DNA of 64,000 bases from positions 1,426,001 to 1,490,000 of the forward strand of contig OX579642.1 of NCBI GenBank assembly GCA_951230915.1, read 5' to 3'. This stretch comes from Antitrichia curtipendula. Lineage: Eukaryota > Streptophyta > Bryopsida > Hypnales > Leucodontaceae. The first letter of the stretch is position 1. Every line of letters starts with the position of its first letter. Positions 48,406 to 59,650 of this stretch are shown here, one piece after another. The notes beneath the pieces were generated by a model, which did not search any database, was not told the origin of the DNA, and saw nothing but the letters and a program-made list of their open reading frames with translations. The translations under genes and the position numbers were made by a program.

Positions 48406-48864
48406 TAGCTTTAAGGGCAGTTCCCCACGTTCCCGGAGAAGTTCCCTTGGCAGAATCGGCCTGCACGGCTAATTCCGACACCTAACCATGCCTACCATGC
48501 CTTCAGAAGGCCTGAATCGGCGGGGACTGACCTTAACTGTTGCAATGAAATCGTATTTCGTTTGCTGGTCGTTGGTCTGTCTGTCCTGGTCCCTTGTGTT
48601 GCTCGGTCTCTCCCCAGACAACTTGTTCTCTAATCATTGAAATGAAACTTTTCCGTTTTATTTGTGTCTGACAAACAAACAAAAAATCTTTTTTCGTTTG
48701 TGTCAAAAAAATTAAATTCAAAGAAGCCATCCTCTCAACAAAATCCCTCCAATCTCACCGACAATTTGACTGTCACTGATTTTTAACTGCTCAGAGCTGC
48801 AGACTTTTGGATCATGTCTGTTCATGCACTCATTGACGTAACAGAATTCCAAATGTTGTTCCAT

Positions 48865-48983
48865 TGTCTTTTGTGTCTGGTGTCCCCGGTCAGGCCACTT
48901 GTGCCTGGCTGGTTTGGTATTCTTATTCTTTGCAATGAAATTCCGTTTCATTTTGTGTCAAAAAAAAAAAAAAAAAAAAAAAA
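48865..48983 (+). mobile_element. SINE with 14-bp target duplication
   Basis: The body has GTCAGGCCACTTGTGCCTGG and TTTGCAATGAAATTCCGTTT, followed by CATTTTGTGTC and about 23 A residues. AATGTTGTTCCATT lies before it and AGTGTTGTTCCATT after it (13 of 14 bases). Copy 1 at 3,377-3,445 has the same two flanks around a collapsed insert, so the insertion predates the segment duplication. Confidence 0.75.
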
Positions 48984-49488
48984 GTGTTGTTCCATTATGT
49001 ACAGACTACAGACAACCGCAAAGTCCTTCATGTCCTCAACTAATCCCGTGTTGGAATTTGAATCTAGAATCACAGCTGAACGTTACGTCACAGCTGAGAT
49101 CACAAGTAGCCGGCTGAGCACGCGTCACAATGATGTTCAATTCGATGATGTTACGCAATTTGATCAATGATAAGGGAGTTGAAATCGGTGATGAATCGGA
49201 AGTTAAGATGAAGTTATCTTACGGAGTGCACAGAACCTGTTCACCTTGCTTGTGTCGGGAAGTTCCAGGAAGACCGACACCTGCATGGCATGCAGTCTCA
49301 CTGACGATCTGACTCCAATTCACTTCAGAAACCCGTCGTCCTAGCCTGCTCTGCTGTGCTGGAAAATGTCGGTGACTCGGTATTGAACTGAAACACGATT
49401 TTCTGGTTTGATACGATTTTCAGACTCAGAAATTCACTTGTAACCTTCAGAAACTTGACTCGAATTGCAGACACAAGCATCCTCAATG

Positions 49489-49520
49489 CCCCCCTCCCCC
49501 CCGCCCCCCCTCCCTCTCCT
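49489..49520. repeat. C-rich microsatellite
   Basis: A run of C-rich bases, CCCCCCTCCCCCCCGCCCCC and onward, sits exactly at the left edge of the sequence that is unique to duplicated copy 2. Confidence 0.85.
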
Positions 49521-50725
49521 GCACAAAGTCTTGTACACATGGGAAAGTGAGACAGAGGAATTCAACTACATGTTTTGCGTGATAACAAGGACATACGTAT
49601 GAATTTCCCATGCGCTTTCACGGAAATACACTTCAATCTCCCATGGTCTCACGTTTTTCCGTGACGGTCAAAACCAATGTTGCATATCCCCTCATTCCCC
49701 TGTGTGAGGAATTACACTCGGGCAAAGTCTGTGAAATAACCATCCTGTGAAGCAAAGCAACCACGGTATGTGGACATTCTGAGCCATTTTTCTAATCTTC
49801 ACCATTAATTGTTTTGCTTCAGCTTTAGAGGTCAATCGTACAGGGTTGGATTGAGGATGCTCACAAGCCACTACAAGCCACTGATCGATTGGTTTGCCGA
49901 TGCAGCTGCTAGCTGGAAATATTGGTGGCACTCCAAATAAGGGCCACCCGCAACCTCCTCATGGAATTGAATGGTGCTACTGCAACCGACAATTCGAACT
50001 TTCGTCTACTGTAGCTAGATTCAACCACCGGATTTGTGCTTGGATATGGTACATTCGATCCAGCATTGTCAGCTGGTTCGAAAAGTCAAGTACGCAAATT
50101 CCTTTCCATTACTACACGTAGCTCTGAGCAATATTAAACAAACCCTCGCGCAAGTTTTAAAATTTATTACCGTACTTGACACAAATGAAAGAAATTTCAT
50201 TGCAATTGCAACTGAAAATACAAGGCGAACCCACTCGCATTTTTTTTTTTTGACACACGTGGCAAACCACGCGCGTTTTGGTCGTTGCACTTAAGCTATT
50301 CGCCATGATTACAGTTTCTGCAGTGGATTTGTGTACAATTGTTCGTTGATTACAAAATCTCAGCTCAGGCGTCCCTAGAATCAGAGGGGCGAAACTTTAT
50401 GAGCTTGTACCGAAAGTCTAACTGTCTTTTCCAGCTTGCTAACAGGTAAACCTGTCGGCTGCCGCCATTTCAGGCAGTTTTCATGCAACTGCCTTGGCAA
50501 CTTCATGGAATTTTCGGAAGAATCTTGGCTGGCAATCTGTTCTATTTCTTTTTTGAAAAAAATGAAACGGGTTTTCATTGCAAAAGCCAAAATACAAGCC
50601 CAACAGCCACGGGTGACCTGCCGGGAGAGAACAAGAACAAGCGCAATCTTTTCTTTCTCAATCTTACGGTAATGAGCAGATTTCAAATGGGGGATTCTAG
50701 ACCTAGCAATTCTTTCACCGTTGGT

Positions 50726-51841
50726 TAACCCTAAATGGACAAAGTCCTATCACTAAGGTACTTTGCCAAAAATGATTTGATTTATGGATCAATACCTTCA
50801 TTTCTCCAATAAATCTTTGAAAGTCATCCATCTACCACTTTTTGACCTCAGGGACGGTCCTTCATGAGTTAAAATTTTGTAGAGTTTAAGACACAAAGCA
50901 ATTCTTCTTTCCTCAAAGTATTAGTCATTCAAGCCCTAAACGATCAGAAGTGTTATCAAAGAAAAATTGTCAAAACTGCCATTTTTTAGTGCATAATCCA
51001 AAATTGAAAATGAAAACCTTTTTTTGAACTTCAATTGTACAAAAATTTAGTAGACTACTATGAAAATGTGCTTGAAAACTTTCATCCCATTTGACCTCAT
51101 GAATTAAAAGATTATAATGTTTGAAGTGAGAAAAAAAACTTTTTTCATTTTGGTGAAACGGGAATAGTAAATTCTAGACTCTTTTGGTATGAAATTTTTG
51201 CTTTTGATGAATTTGAGTCTCTCCATCACTCAATTCTAAATCTTGTTAGGTACGCTTCTGAAAAACTTGAAAAGAAAATATAGAATCTAGCTTACTCTTA
51301 ACCTCCCTACAATGCAAGGAGGTTAAGTGAATTGGCAATACACTAGTCATTTTTTGATGATTTTCTTGTGTAGTGAAGAAATCTTTTGTTTGAAATCCAA
51401 ACAATGAAAAATTAGAAAAAAATACTAAAACATGTGGAAAAACTTTCAAGAACCTTTGGCTTCATCAATTGCAAGATAATAGGGCTTGAAGTTAGAAGAA
51501 AATATTTTTTTCTCGAAATCGCACTGTTATAGCTAGCAAAGTTAGACTTGTTTTAGATTGTGATTTGAAAATTTTACTTATTATTTTTATTTAAATTTTT
51601 TTATGCTGTATTTCATTAGTTTATTAGTGATATACATGCCAAATTTCATAAGTCAATGAAGAATTTTGCAAAAAATTGCCTCAAATGTCCAAATTTTTTC
51701 AAGCACCAAAACTTTAATTGGGGCACACAATCAACAATTTTTAATGGATGTTTCCAAAATTTTGAGAACATCTATAAAAAAAATTGACTTTGTATAAGAC
51801 TAACCAAGTTTTCAAGTTTGTATTGAATAGACATTTGGTCC
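50726..51841. repeat. Dispersed repeat fragments
   Basis: Modules start at TTAACCCTAAATGGAC (50,727) and CATTCAAGCCCTAAACGATC (50,928). An inverted pair, ACTCTTAACCTCCCTACAATG with CAAGGAGGTTAAG, lies at 51,293-51,328. No gene is recognised. Confidence 0.5.
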
Positions 51842-52766
51842 TTAACCCCTAAAGTTCTATGACTATGTTTTCACCAAAAACACTCCAAAACTGCCATTTT
51901 TAGTACAAGTACCAAATTTTTGAAAAAGAAACTTTTTTGACACATGTAACTGTAGGATCTTATAGTAAACCAGTTTTAGAAGATGTCGAAAAAATTTCAG
52001 AATTTTCCACCATGCGGATTGGAAGATGTAAGCATTTGAATTGGCAAAAAACTTTTTTTTGTCCCTGCGAAAAACAGGGCAGCTGCACTTCACAAGGTCA
52101 CATTTGTATGAAAAAATGTCCAAAATGGTGGTGCATCTTTGAATTCTTTTTCCTAAACAAGTTCTCTACATGCTTAAAAATTTTCAAATTATTTGATACT
52201 GTACAACATATAAAAAAAAATAGTAAGTAGCAAGAAGTAGAGAATGATCCAAAATACTAAATTGTTAAGAATTTAATTATGGAATTGAAAAATATAAATC
52301 CCAATGGTTGTAATGTTGTAATAAATAACCTACGGCCCATAAAAATAAAAAAAAATTTAATTTTAAATTGAGTTAAATAAACAACTTCAAAGTTTATTTC
52401 AGAGTAGAGAATCTATAACAAACTAAGAATCCTCATAACTTTTGATTCATTGGTCAAAATGGAATGATTCAAAGCTTTCCACGTATATATAATTCTAGGA
52501 AACCAATTTCAAATTTTTATTTTTGAAAAAAGTGATTTTTTCTGATTTGCCTGGACTGCCCAGTTACAAAAAAAAGTAACATATTTGGCCATAACTTTTG
52601 ACTCCTATTTCCAAATGTCATGAAATTTAGTGCATATGAAAGGTACTCCTCACGCCCACCTTCTATTAAAATTTCAGCCAAAAATATGAATATCTCTAGT
52701 CACAAGTACTTGCCCAAATTTTTTATACTACCAAAAACTGCATGCTGGTTCTTTAGGGGTTAAAGA
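51842..52766. repeat. Large inverted repeat, left arm
   Basis: The arm begins TTAACCCCTAAAGTTCTATGA and ends GGTTCTTTAGGGGTTAA, so its own ends are also inverted. It pairs with 55,633-56,563 over about 0.93 kb. The 97-residue ORF at 51,937-52,230 recurs nearly unchanged in the other arm. It contains no recognisable domain, and its frame is broken in the related copy at 30.2 kb. Confidence 0.8.
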
Positions 52767-55632
52767 ATTTTGAAATGTAATTATGAAATTACTTTTCTAC
52801 GGAGATCAACCTCAATAACTTCTAGAAATAAATTAGATTCAACAATTTTCTTGACTAAGATTTTAGATTTAAGTTACAAGTAGTTACACCAAGACTAAAG
52901 CAAGGATCCATTAGAATATTTAAACATTGCTTGGGTATTGAATATGTTATAGTCCAACGTGGGTTCACACTCAAATCAATACCTATGCCATTCTCCACCA
53001 TAGATAGAATTATCTTTGGAATTGTACATAGTCAAAGGATAGTTCAAGCTCCGGATTCTGTAAAAATACAATTAGAAAGTAACATTTTGAACTTTGTTCT
53101 AAATTATGGACTTTATAAGATATTAGTTTAATTGATTCTTTTTATTAGATATTGACTTCTAGATTTGTAGTCTAAACTTTAAGTTTTTCAAAATCAAGAA
53201 GCCTACCAAACAAAGTCCTTTAATGGCCTATTATAATGCACTAAAATATATCAATGTAGTAAGCATTATATACACTTGTTTTTAGAATTTAGTGGTTAAA
53301 ATTGTCTCATCTATAGTAGAAGGAAATATGGTCTTTTTTTTAACTTAAAATTTTAAAATATTTTCAATCATTTTAATATACATTTAAAAAGCTACATAAT
53401 TTTAAAATAGCATTTTTGATGCTTCAAGTCTATATTTAGATTTTTGAACAATTAGATCTAAAAATAATCTAATAATGTAAGGGTGGGTTGTATAAAAATT
53501 CATCTTAATATATAGAATTACTGATTTATTTTTTTATCTAATTCACATTCAATTTTTCACTGAAAACTATTTTGAATATTTTTATAAAGAATTTTTTCTT
53601 CTCAACCTAAACTTTTGCAATTATGCAATTCTTTTTCAATTTTAAAATAGAAGAAATTTCAGAAAATGGATATATAAAAGTTTCTAAAAATCAATTTTTA
53701 TGTATTCAATTTTATAATAATTCATTGCAAAACTTGTTTCAATATGATCATTTAACCCCTACAGTCTCATTGTCCCCTCGACAAACAAAATAGATTTTAG
53801 GTAGGCTTCTACAATCTCAATTTTTATTGTGATTTTTTGAACAAAAATTTAAGATAGAAAAACACATCCACTTTTTAGGATTTTTAATGTTTATTTCAAT
53901 TAGTGCCCGAAAGCAAAAGATATGCTGCCCTATGGACTCATTATGCACCACCAAAAAATTAACTCAAAGTCAAAACAAATTGAAATTTTTGAAATTTTTT
54001 TCCCATTGAAAATTTTGTCTTTACATAGAAAGATTTGATTCATTCTATTTAGACTAGAAATGAAAAAGTTATAGACAATCTTGTTTGGGGGCAATTTAAG
54101 CATCTTCTTAAAACAGTAACTTGTAGGATTAATTATTGAATGAATTTTTTGAATTTTTTGAATTTTTTTGAATTTTTTTTATAAGGTTTAAAGTTCATTG
54201 CTAGAACAATCTCACTATTAGGATTATTGCATTTCAATTCCATCTCAGAGCTATTAACAATTTAGTTTTTCATTCTAGCTCTTACCTACTTCTATTGTTC
54301 TACATAAGAATGATTAAAGAATGAAAATCAATTTTGTTTTGTTTGAAACTTTTTTTTTAAACTTTTAACTCAATTCTGAAATATAAAAAATAAAAAATTA
54401 AACATGTGTAGTGCAAAAAATTTAAGCTAAAAATATCCAAATCCTTAACCCCAAAAGTCCAATGCCATTTTTTTGTCAAAAAACACTCAAAACTGCCATT
54501 TATGGTATTCTTATGCATTTGCCCAAGAAAACTAAATTTTATTTTTTTTAAGAATCTATTAGAAGATTTTATATGTGACTTGTCTTGGATCATGCGGTTA
54601 AAATTTCATGAAGTTTGACTATATAGATTAAAAGACATTAGCATTCAAAGTTGGAATTATATAAAAAATTGGGGCCTGCAATTTCAGATGACTTTGATTG
54701 TCATTTGTAGAATTTTTTTGCAGTGCACACTTTGAATGTAAAATTTATTATGTTGAAGAATTGAGCTGAAAGTCTTGTAAAAAAATTCTAAAAAAGAAAT
54801 CTTGATTTTCATTCTATAAAAAATTGTTAAGTAGAAGTAAGTCCGAGATTGAAGAAAGACTGAATTTTTAATACTTTTAAGATGGAATTGAAACATAATA
54901 ATTTCAACAGCGAGATTATTTTAGAATACATACTTAACCCTTTCAAACAGTTTTTTTGGAAAAAATGTGAAAATTGCATTAAAAAATGAATTCTACGAGT
55001 TATTTTTCGAAGAAGATGCCTAGATTGCCCCCATAACAAGATTGTCCATAATTTCTTCATCACTAGTTCAAATAGAATGAATCAAAGCTTCATATGTAGA
55101 AAAATATATATTATTGTAGAAAATAAAATTTAAAAATTTGATTTTGATTTTTTGTGATTTTTTTAATGTAGCACAGTGACCTCCATTTTCAACTAATTGT
55201 GCCATAACTTTTATTCTTGGGGACCGATTGAAATAAAAATTATATTCCTATGAAGCTTATGTATTTTTCAAACAAAAAATTTCAAAACATTACAATGAAT
55301 AATGAAATTGTATGAGCCTTCCCAAAGTTGCATTTTGGCTTTCATTGGGTCAATGGGAGATGGGACTATAGGAGGCAAGGTGCCAAAAAAACAATTTTCT
55401 TCACTTCAAACACAAATATCTTGAAATTTGTGTGGTCAAAGTTTTTGAAATCTCTTTCACATTTTTATACTAGTCCAATACTCCAATGCAAGATCCTACA
55501 AGTAGATATGTGGAAAAAAATAGTTTTTAAATTTTTTGCACATTGCAATATGAAGGTTGAAAACACTTCAAAGTAAGATATGTGTACTTTTAATCATCAC
55601 TAATCGAATAGAGCATTGTTACTCTTATTAAT
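52767..55632. other. Spacer between the inverted arms
   Basis: This is 2.9 kb of AT-rich sequence with further modules of the dispersed family at 53,745 (TTTAACCCCTACAGTC) and 54,445 (CTTAACCCCAAAAGTCC). No transposase or other gene is seen in either strand. Confidence 0.5.
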
Positions 55633-56563
55633 TCTTAACCCGTAAAGGACCATCATGTGGTTTTGGGCAGTATAAAAAATTTGGGCACGTACTTGTGACT
55701 GGAGATTTTCATATTTTTGGCTGAAATTTTAACAGAAGGTGGGCACAAGGAGTACCTTTCATATGCACTAAATTTCATGACATTTGGAAATAGGAGTCAA
55801 AAGTTATGACCAAATATGTTACTTTTTTTCGTAACTGGGCAGTCCGGGCAGATCAGAGAAAATCACTTTTTTCAAAAATAAAAATTTGAAATTATTTTTT
55901 TAGAGTTATACATACATGGAAAGCTTTGAATCATTCCATTTCGACCAATGAATCAAAAGCTATGAGGATTTTTAGTTTTGGGCAGTTATAGATTCTCTAC
56001 AGAAATAAACTTTGAATTTGTTTATTTAACTCAATTTTTAATATTTTATAAATTTTTTTTTTCATAGGATGTAGGTTGTTTATTACAACATTAAAACCAC
56101 TGGGGTTTAAATTTTTCAAGTCCATAATTAAATTCTTAACAATTTAGTATTTTGGATCATTCTCTACTTCTTGCTACTTACTATTTTTTTTTATATGTTG
56201 TACAGTATCAAATAATTTGAAAATTTTTAAGCATGTAGAGAACTTGTTTAGGAAAAAGAATTCAAAGATGCACCACCATTTTGGACATTTTTTCATACAA
56301 ATGTGACCTTGTGAAGTGCGGCTGCCTTGTTTTCTGCAGGGACAAAAAAAAGATTTTTGCCAATTCAAATGCTTACATCTTCCAATCCGCATGGTGGAAA
56401 ATTCTGAATTTTTTTTGACATCTTCTAAAACTAGTTTACTATAAGATCGTACGGTTACATGTGTCAAAAAAGTTTCTTTTTCAAAAATTTGGTACTTGTA
56501 CTAAAAATGGCAGTTTTGAAGTGTTTTTGGTGAAAACATCGTCATAGAACTTTAGGGGTTAAA
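55633..56563. repeat. Large inverted repeat, right arm
   Basis: The reverse complement of 51,842-52,766 with scattered changes. It begins CTTAACCCGTAAAGGACC and ends GAACTTTAGGGGTTAA. No target duplication was found outside the pair, so an inverted duplication is as likely as a giant foldback transposon. Confidence 0.8.
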
Positions 56564-57134
56564 GATCACTTGTTAATGGTTTGCATTCCAAATTGTATAA
56601 TTTTCTTGTTATCATGCAAAACATGTAGTTGAACAGTGGTTTCCATTCCAAATAATTCTAAACAAGTGATCCTAAATAATGGTTTCCATATAATTTTCTT
56701 CATCCAGTATTGTCTGTTCATTGGAAATCATCCTAAAGTCAACTGTTGGCTTCCCAGCCAAGATAGGGTTAAGTAGTCACTATTAAATGTACCGTAGTTC
56801 CCAATTGTGCCGGAGCTGACCTTGGAGTCTGTATTAATGTACTGCATGTACGGTTTCCTCGTAGCAGTTTCAGCTGAGAGCATCCCCACGGTGGCCGCGC
56901 CAAGGAGGGGCGCCAAGTGCTGCCTTGGCGTGTGGATTTGGAGAGTGCGGCTTTACCACTCCTCCTCTGCCCCACGGTTGACGCGCCCAGCAGGCGCGCC
57001 AAATGGGTGTTACCGCTAAGAATTTAAAGGTTATGATATTAAACTTACGAAACTTACATATTTTACTTCCAATGCATTAATAAGCACTCTTACATTGTTT
57101 CCAAAGCATTTTCAATTTATTCTGAGTTTCTGCA

Positions 57135-57745
57135 GCTGAAGAGTAGCTTACTATATAGACATGGGGTGGTAGGAGGTAGAACAAACAATGTGAGATAAGT
57201 AAATTAGATGTAGTAGGAGCTCCACCACTCATAGTTTTTTCCAAAGTAGGAATTGTGTTAGAATTAAAATTTCAGACCTCATTTAGGCGTAGTAGATTAA
57301 CTTTTTCGAAAAAACTTTGGACTCATAAAAGATGTGAAATCAAGACAAATTTCACCTCCAAAAATCCGTTTGTGATTTCAAGACTCCAATCAAAAGTTAT
57401 GGACAAATTTCAAAAGAGGATTTGAAAGGAAATTTTCTTTACATTTGTAGAAATGCATAGTAGAAATTTGTCAATAAATTTTGACTAGAGACTTGAAAAT
57501 CTCAAACGGATTTTTGGAGATAAAATTTATCTTGATTTCACATCTTTTCTTAGTTCAAAGTTTTTGAAAAAAGCTATTCTACAATGCCTAAATGAGGTCT
57601 GAAATTTTAATTCTAACATAATTCCTACTTTGGAAAAAACTATGATTATGAGTGGTGGAACTCCTTCTAATTACTTATCCCACATGGGTTGCTCTACCTC
57701 CTACCACCCCATGTGTATATAGTAAGCTTCTCTTCCCTCTTACAA
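57135..57745. mobile_element. Foldback element, family 1, in the gene block
   Basis: The ends are GAAGAGTAGCTTACTATATA and the complement GAAGAGAAGCTTACTATATA, followed inward by ACATGGGGTGGTAGGAGGTAG. Arms of about 285 bases hold TTCAGACCTCATTTAGGC, TTTCGAAAAAACTTTG and AAAATCCGTTTGTGATTT. The same inner phrases occur at 345-860 and 15,818-16,992. No coding capacity. Confidence 0.8.
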
Positions 57746-58319
57746 CACAACAAAGGTGAATAAGCGTTTCTCCCAATTACCTAGATGCAAAATGAAAGAA
57801 ATTTTATTGTTGTTGGGAAATGCCTTTTCTTCAGTGTTTTCACACAAGTAAAGGAAACTGTATTGAGGTTAAAATTACTTGTGAGAAAAAATTGAAGGTC
57901 AGATGGGGTATGTGCTTTGAAGATGGGTGAGAACGACTGTCAGTGCCTCGAAATTGGGTTCAAAAAGGTAGTCAAAGGCTTTGGCGAGCCGCGCTCAAGG
58001 CTCACCATTTCCCCGTGTATCCTTCAAATTCTGGCGTGGCCGGGCAGTTTTCCCCGTTTGGCGCGTCGGCCGTGGGGAAGTAAAAGAAGCCAGGGCGCGC
58101 ACACTGCGCGTGTTAGACCCCTTGGCGCGCCACCGTGGGGCTGCTCTGACCAACTAAAGGCCAAGACTTTCTTGGACGCACTCGGGAAGTCGGGGTCTCT
58201 TGGTCCAGTCCTTGATTTGTGCTCCATCATAGTCTGGCGCGTGTTTACCTGGTCCACTTATAGCGCCATCGAGATTCAGTTGCACCAACTGTCTTGGAAA
58301 AGAAGTGACTCCTGTCGTT

Positions 58320-58436
58320 GAAAAAGAATTCCTTTCATAATCTGCATGCGTGCCTGGGCTAGATTGTTCCTTTTTCTTTTTCGCATTTGAGTTTTCGATT
58401 GCTGAATTCAAAAAAATAAAAATAAAAATAAAATCC
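58320..58436 (+). mobile_element. SINE-like insert, paralogue of 12,204-12,405
   Basis: GAATTCCTTT before and AATCCTTT after bracket about 100 bases ending in ATAAAAATAAAAATAAAA. It is shorter than the insert at the same place in copy 1. Confidence 0.4.
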
Positions 58437-58648
58437 TTTGGACGAACTCGCCTTCCAGAATGATGAAGATCAGAAGTTCGGTAAGTGAAGTCGGGAATGG
58501 TGCACAAACTTCCGGCCAACGCGGTTTAGGTTCTACCGACGTGGGTAAGTGCAATTTTGACCAGCCAGTCAAATCTCAAAGCTGCAGCAGTTTCAATCCG
58601 ACCTGACTGATGAGTGACTGCTGGAACGTGGATGTCAATCCATCCGGT

Positions 58649-58657
58649 CCATATATG
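58649..58657 (+). promoter_or_regulatory. TATA box of the small gene, copy 2
   Basis: CCATATATG is followed about 20 bases later by GCCCATCATTCC. The word and the following bases are conserved in the paralogue at 12,867. The long leader (about 450 bases) to the ATG holds a triplicated 39-bp unit. Confidence 0.55.
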
Positions 58658-58672
58658 AGGAGACGCACTGCC

Positions 58673-58789
58673 CATCATTCCTCATTCCCAACTTACACAG
58701 CTTCTGATCTTCATCATTCTTCATTCCCAACTTACACAACTTCTGATCTTCATCACTCTTCATTCCCAATTTACACAACTTCTGACCTG
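58673..58789. repeat. 39-bp triplicate in the 5' leader
   Basis: CATCATTCCTCATTCCCAAC and TTACACAGCTTCTGATCTT make a 39-bp unit present three times (58,673, 58,712 and 58,751). Copy 1 has one clear unit and one divergent one. Thirty-nine bases is a multiple of three, so an ORF (58,610-58,870) runs through it with a 13-residue HHSSFPTYTTSDL period. I treat this as leader, not as a gene. Confidence 0.8.
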
Positions 58790-59103
58790 AAGTATGTCAT
58801 CAGTCCCTGCATCTCAATAGACTTCTTGCATCCGAGATATCAGGCAATTCTAGATTCAACTCTCATCTAGAGTACTCTTGATATACAGTCAGGGTCCAGT
58901 GAGTGCAAGTTTTGCTCAGTTCAGAGCGAGATTCAGCCTGCATTAAAAATTCCTGATCGTTCGAATTCTTGTCGATCTGTTGCCAACCTACAAGCGAACA
59001 TAGTTTCTGCCCCTCCCTGTTGATCTCTGCGCGCGCAATTTAATTCGTAGACTTGAGAGCTAGCAGAGGTTAGACAAGTCTGCATTCTCAGCACGATCTT
59101 GCC

Positions 59104-59289
59104 ATGGGTGCTGAAGGCGATGGTGGTGGTTCGAAGTGGAAGCCGTCATCCTACTCAGGTGACTACGAAGACTGCGAAGGCGATGGAGGCTCGTCCCGAT
59201 GGAGGCCTCCCTCGCAGAGCTGCGCCTGCGACGACGACTGTGAAGGAGACGGAGGATCCTCCAAGTGGAGACCCGGAAAGGGATTCTGA
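59104..59289 (+). CDS. Small Gly/Trp/Cys protein with three EGDGGxSxW units
   Basis: This is a 61-residue protein, single exon, with ATG in a TTGCCATGG context and stop TGA. Its body is three units: EGDGGGSKWKP, EGDGGSSRWRP and EGDGGSSKWRP. Linkers hold YSGDYEDC and SQSCACDDDC, which give four Cys. It ends GKGF. It has no signal peptide and no membrane segment, and the charge pattern alternates between acidic linkers and basic KW/RW sites. The frame is supported by the paralogue at 13,309, where most differences are silent. Promoter core, leader and 3' region are conserved between copies. I do not recognise the family. Metal or nucleic-acid binding through Cys/Asp and RW residues is conceivable but not shown. 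Confidence 0.7.
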   Translation: MGAEGDGGGSKWKPSSYSGDYEDCEGDGGSSRWRPPSQSCACDDDCEGDGGSSKWRPGKGF

Positions 59290-59650
59290 AAGAATCCAAC
59301 TTCAGTGGAGATCAAGTGCCGAGATTCATCAATTTTTTACAGATAGATACGAACACCGAGCAATGGTAGTCATCCAGAGTGACCCGTTGCCAACCGAAGC
59401 TAGAAATTAATGTGGAGGCTATTTCGGAAGAGAGTACTTTTCTCTGAGGCAGAGCTGCATTTTCTTTTGGTGTCAAATTAATTGACTCCATCGTTCCGAC
59501 ATTCAGAATGTACAGTAGATCATTTGAACAGTCTTTGTGACACCATTTTGCAGTCACACTTCTATGCCGGCCGGGTCTGGCGTATATTCGCTGCGATTAT
59601 TAATTTGGTCTGAGCTTATTCCTTGTTGGTGATGTAAACAAGCTAGACCA

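Larger units (their letters stand above)
48560..50720. repeat. Duplicated segment, copy 2 of 2
   Basis: This is the paralogue of 3,117-5,040. It lacks the 405-bp MITE of copy 1. It has an extra stretch (49,490-49,880) that starts with C-rich microsatellite sequence and holds no recognisable gene. It also has extra T-rich bases at about 50,231-50,275. In both copies ATGAAAGAAATTTCATTGCA, the SINE tail hairpin in reverse orientation, lies at 4,681 and 50,186. Confidence 0.8.
56660..59650. repeat. Paralogous gene block, copy 2 of 2
   Basis: Matches 10,800-13,880 in the same orientation (see that entry). It starts with AATAATGGTTTCCATATAATT and TCATCCAGTATTGTCTG and carries the intact small gene. 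It is interrupted by the foldback element at 57,135-57,745. GC-rich CCCCACGG...CGCGCC motifs occur on both sides of that insertion. Confidence 0.8.

Noticed and set aside
48174..48485. 103-residue ORF and its minus-strand partner
   Set aside because: Both run through the arms of the TA-flanked MITE and reflect its inverted repeats.
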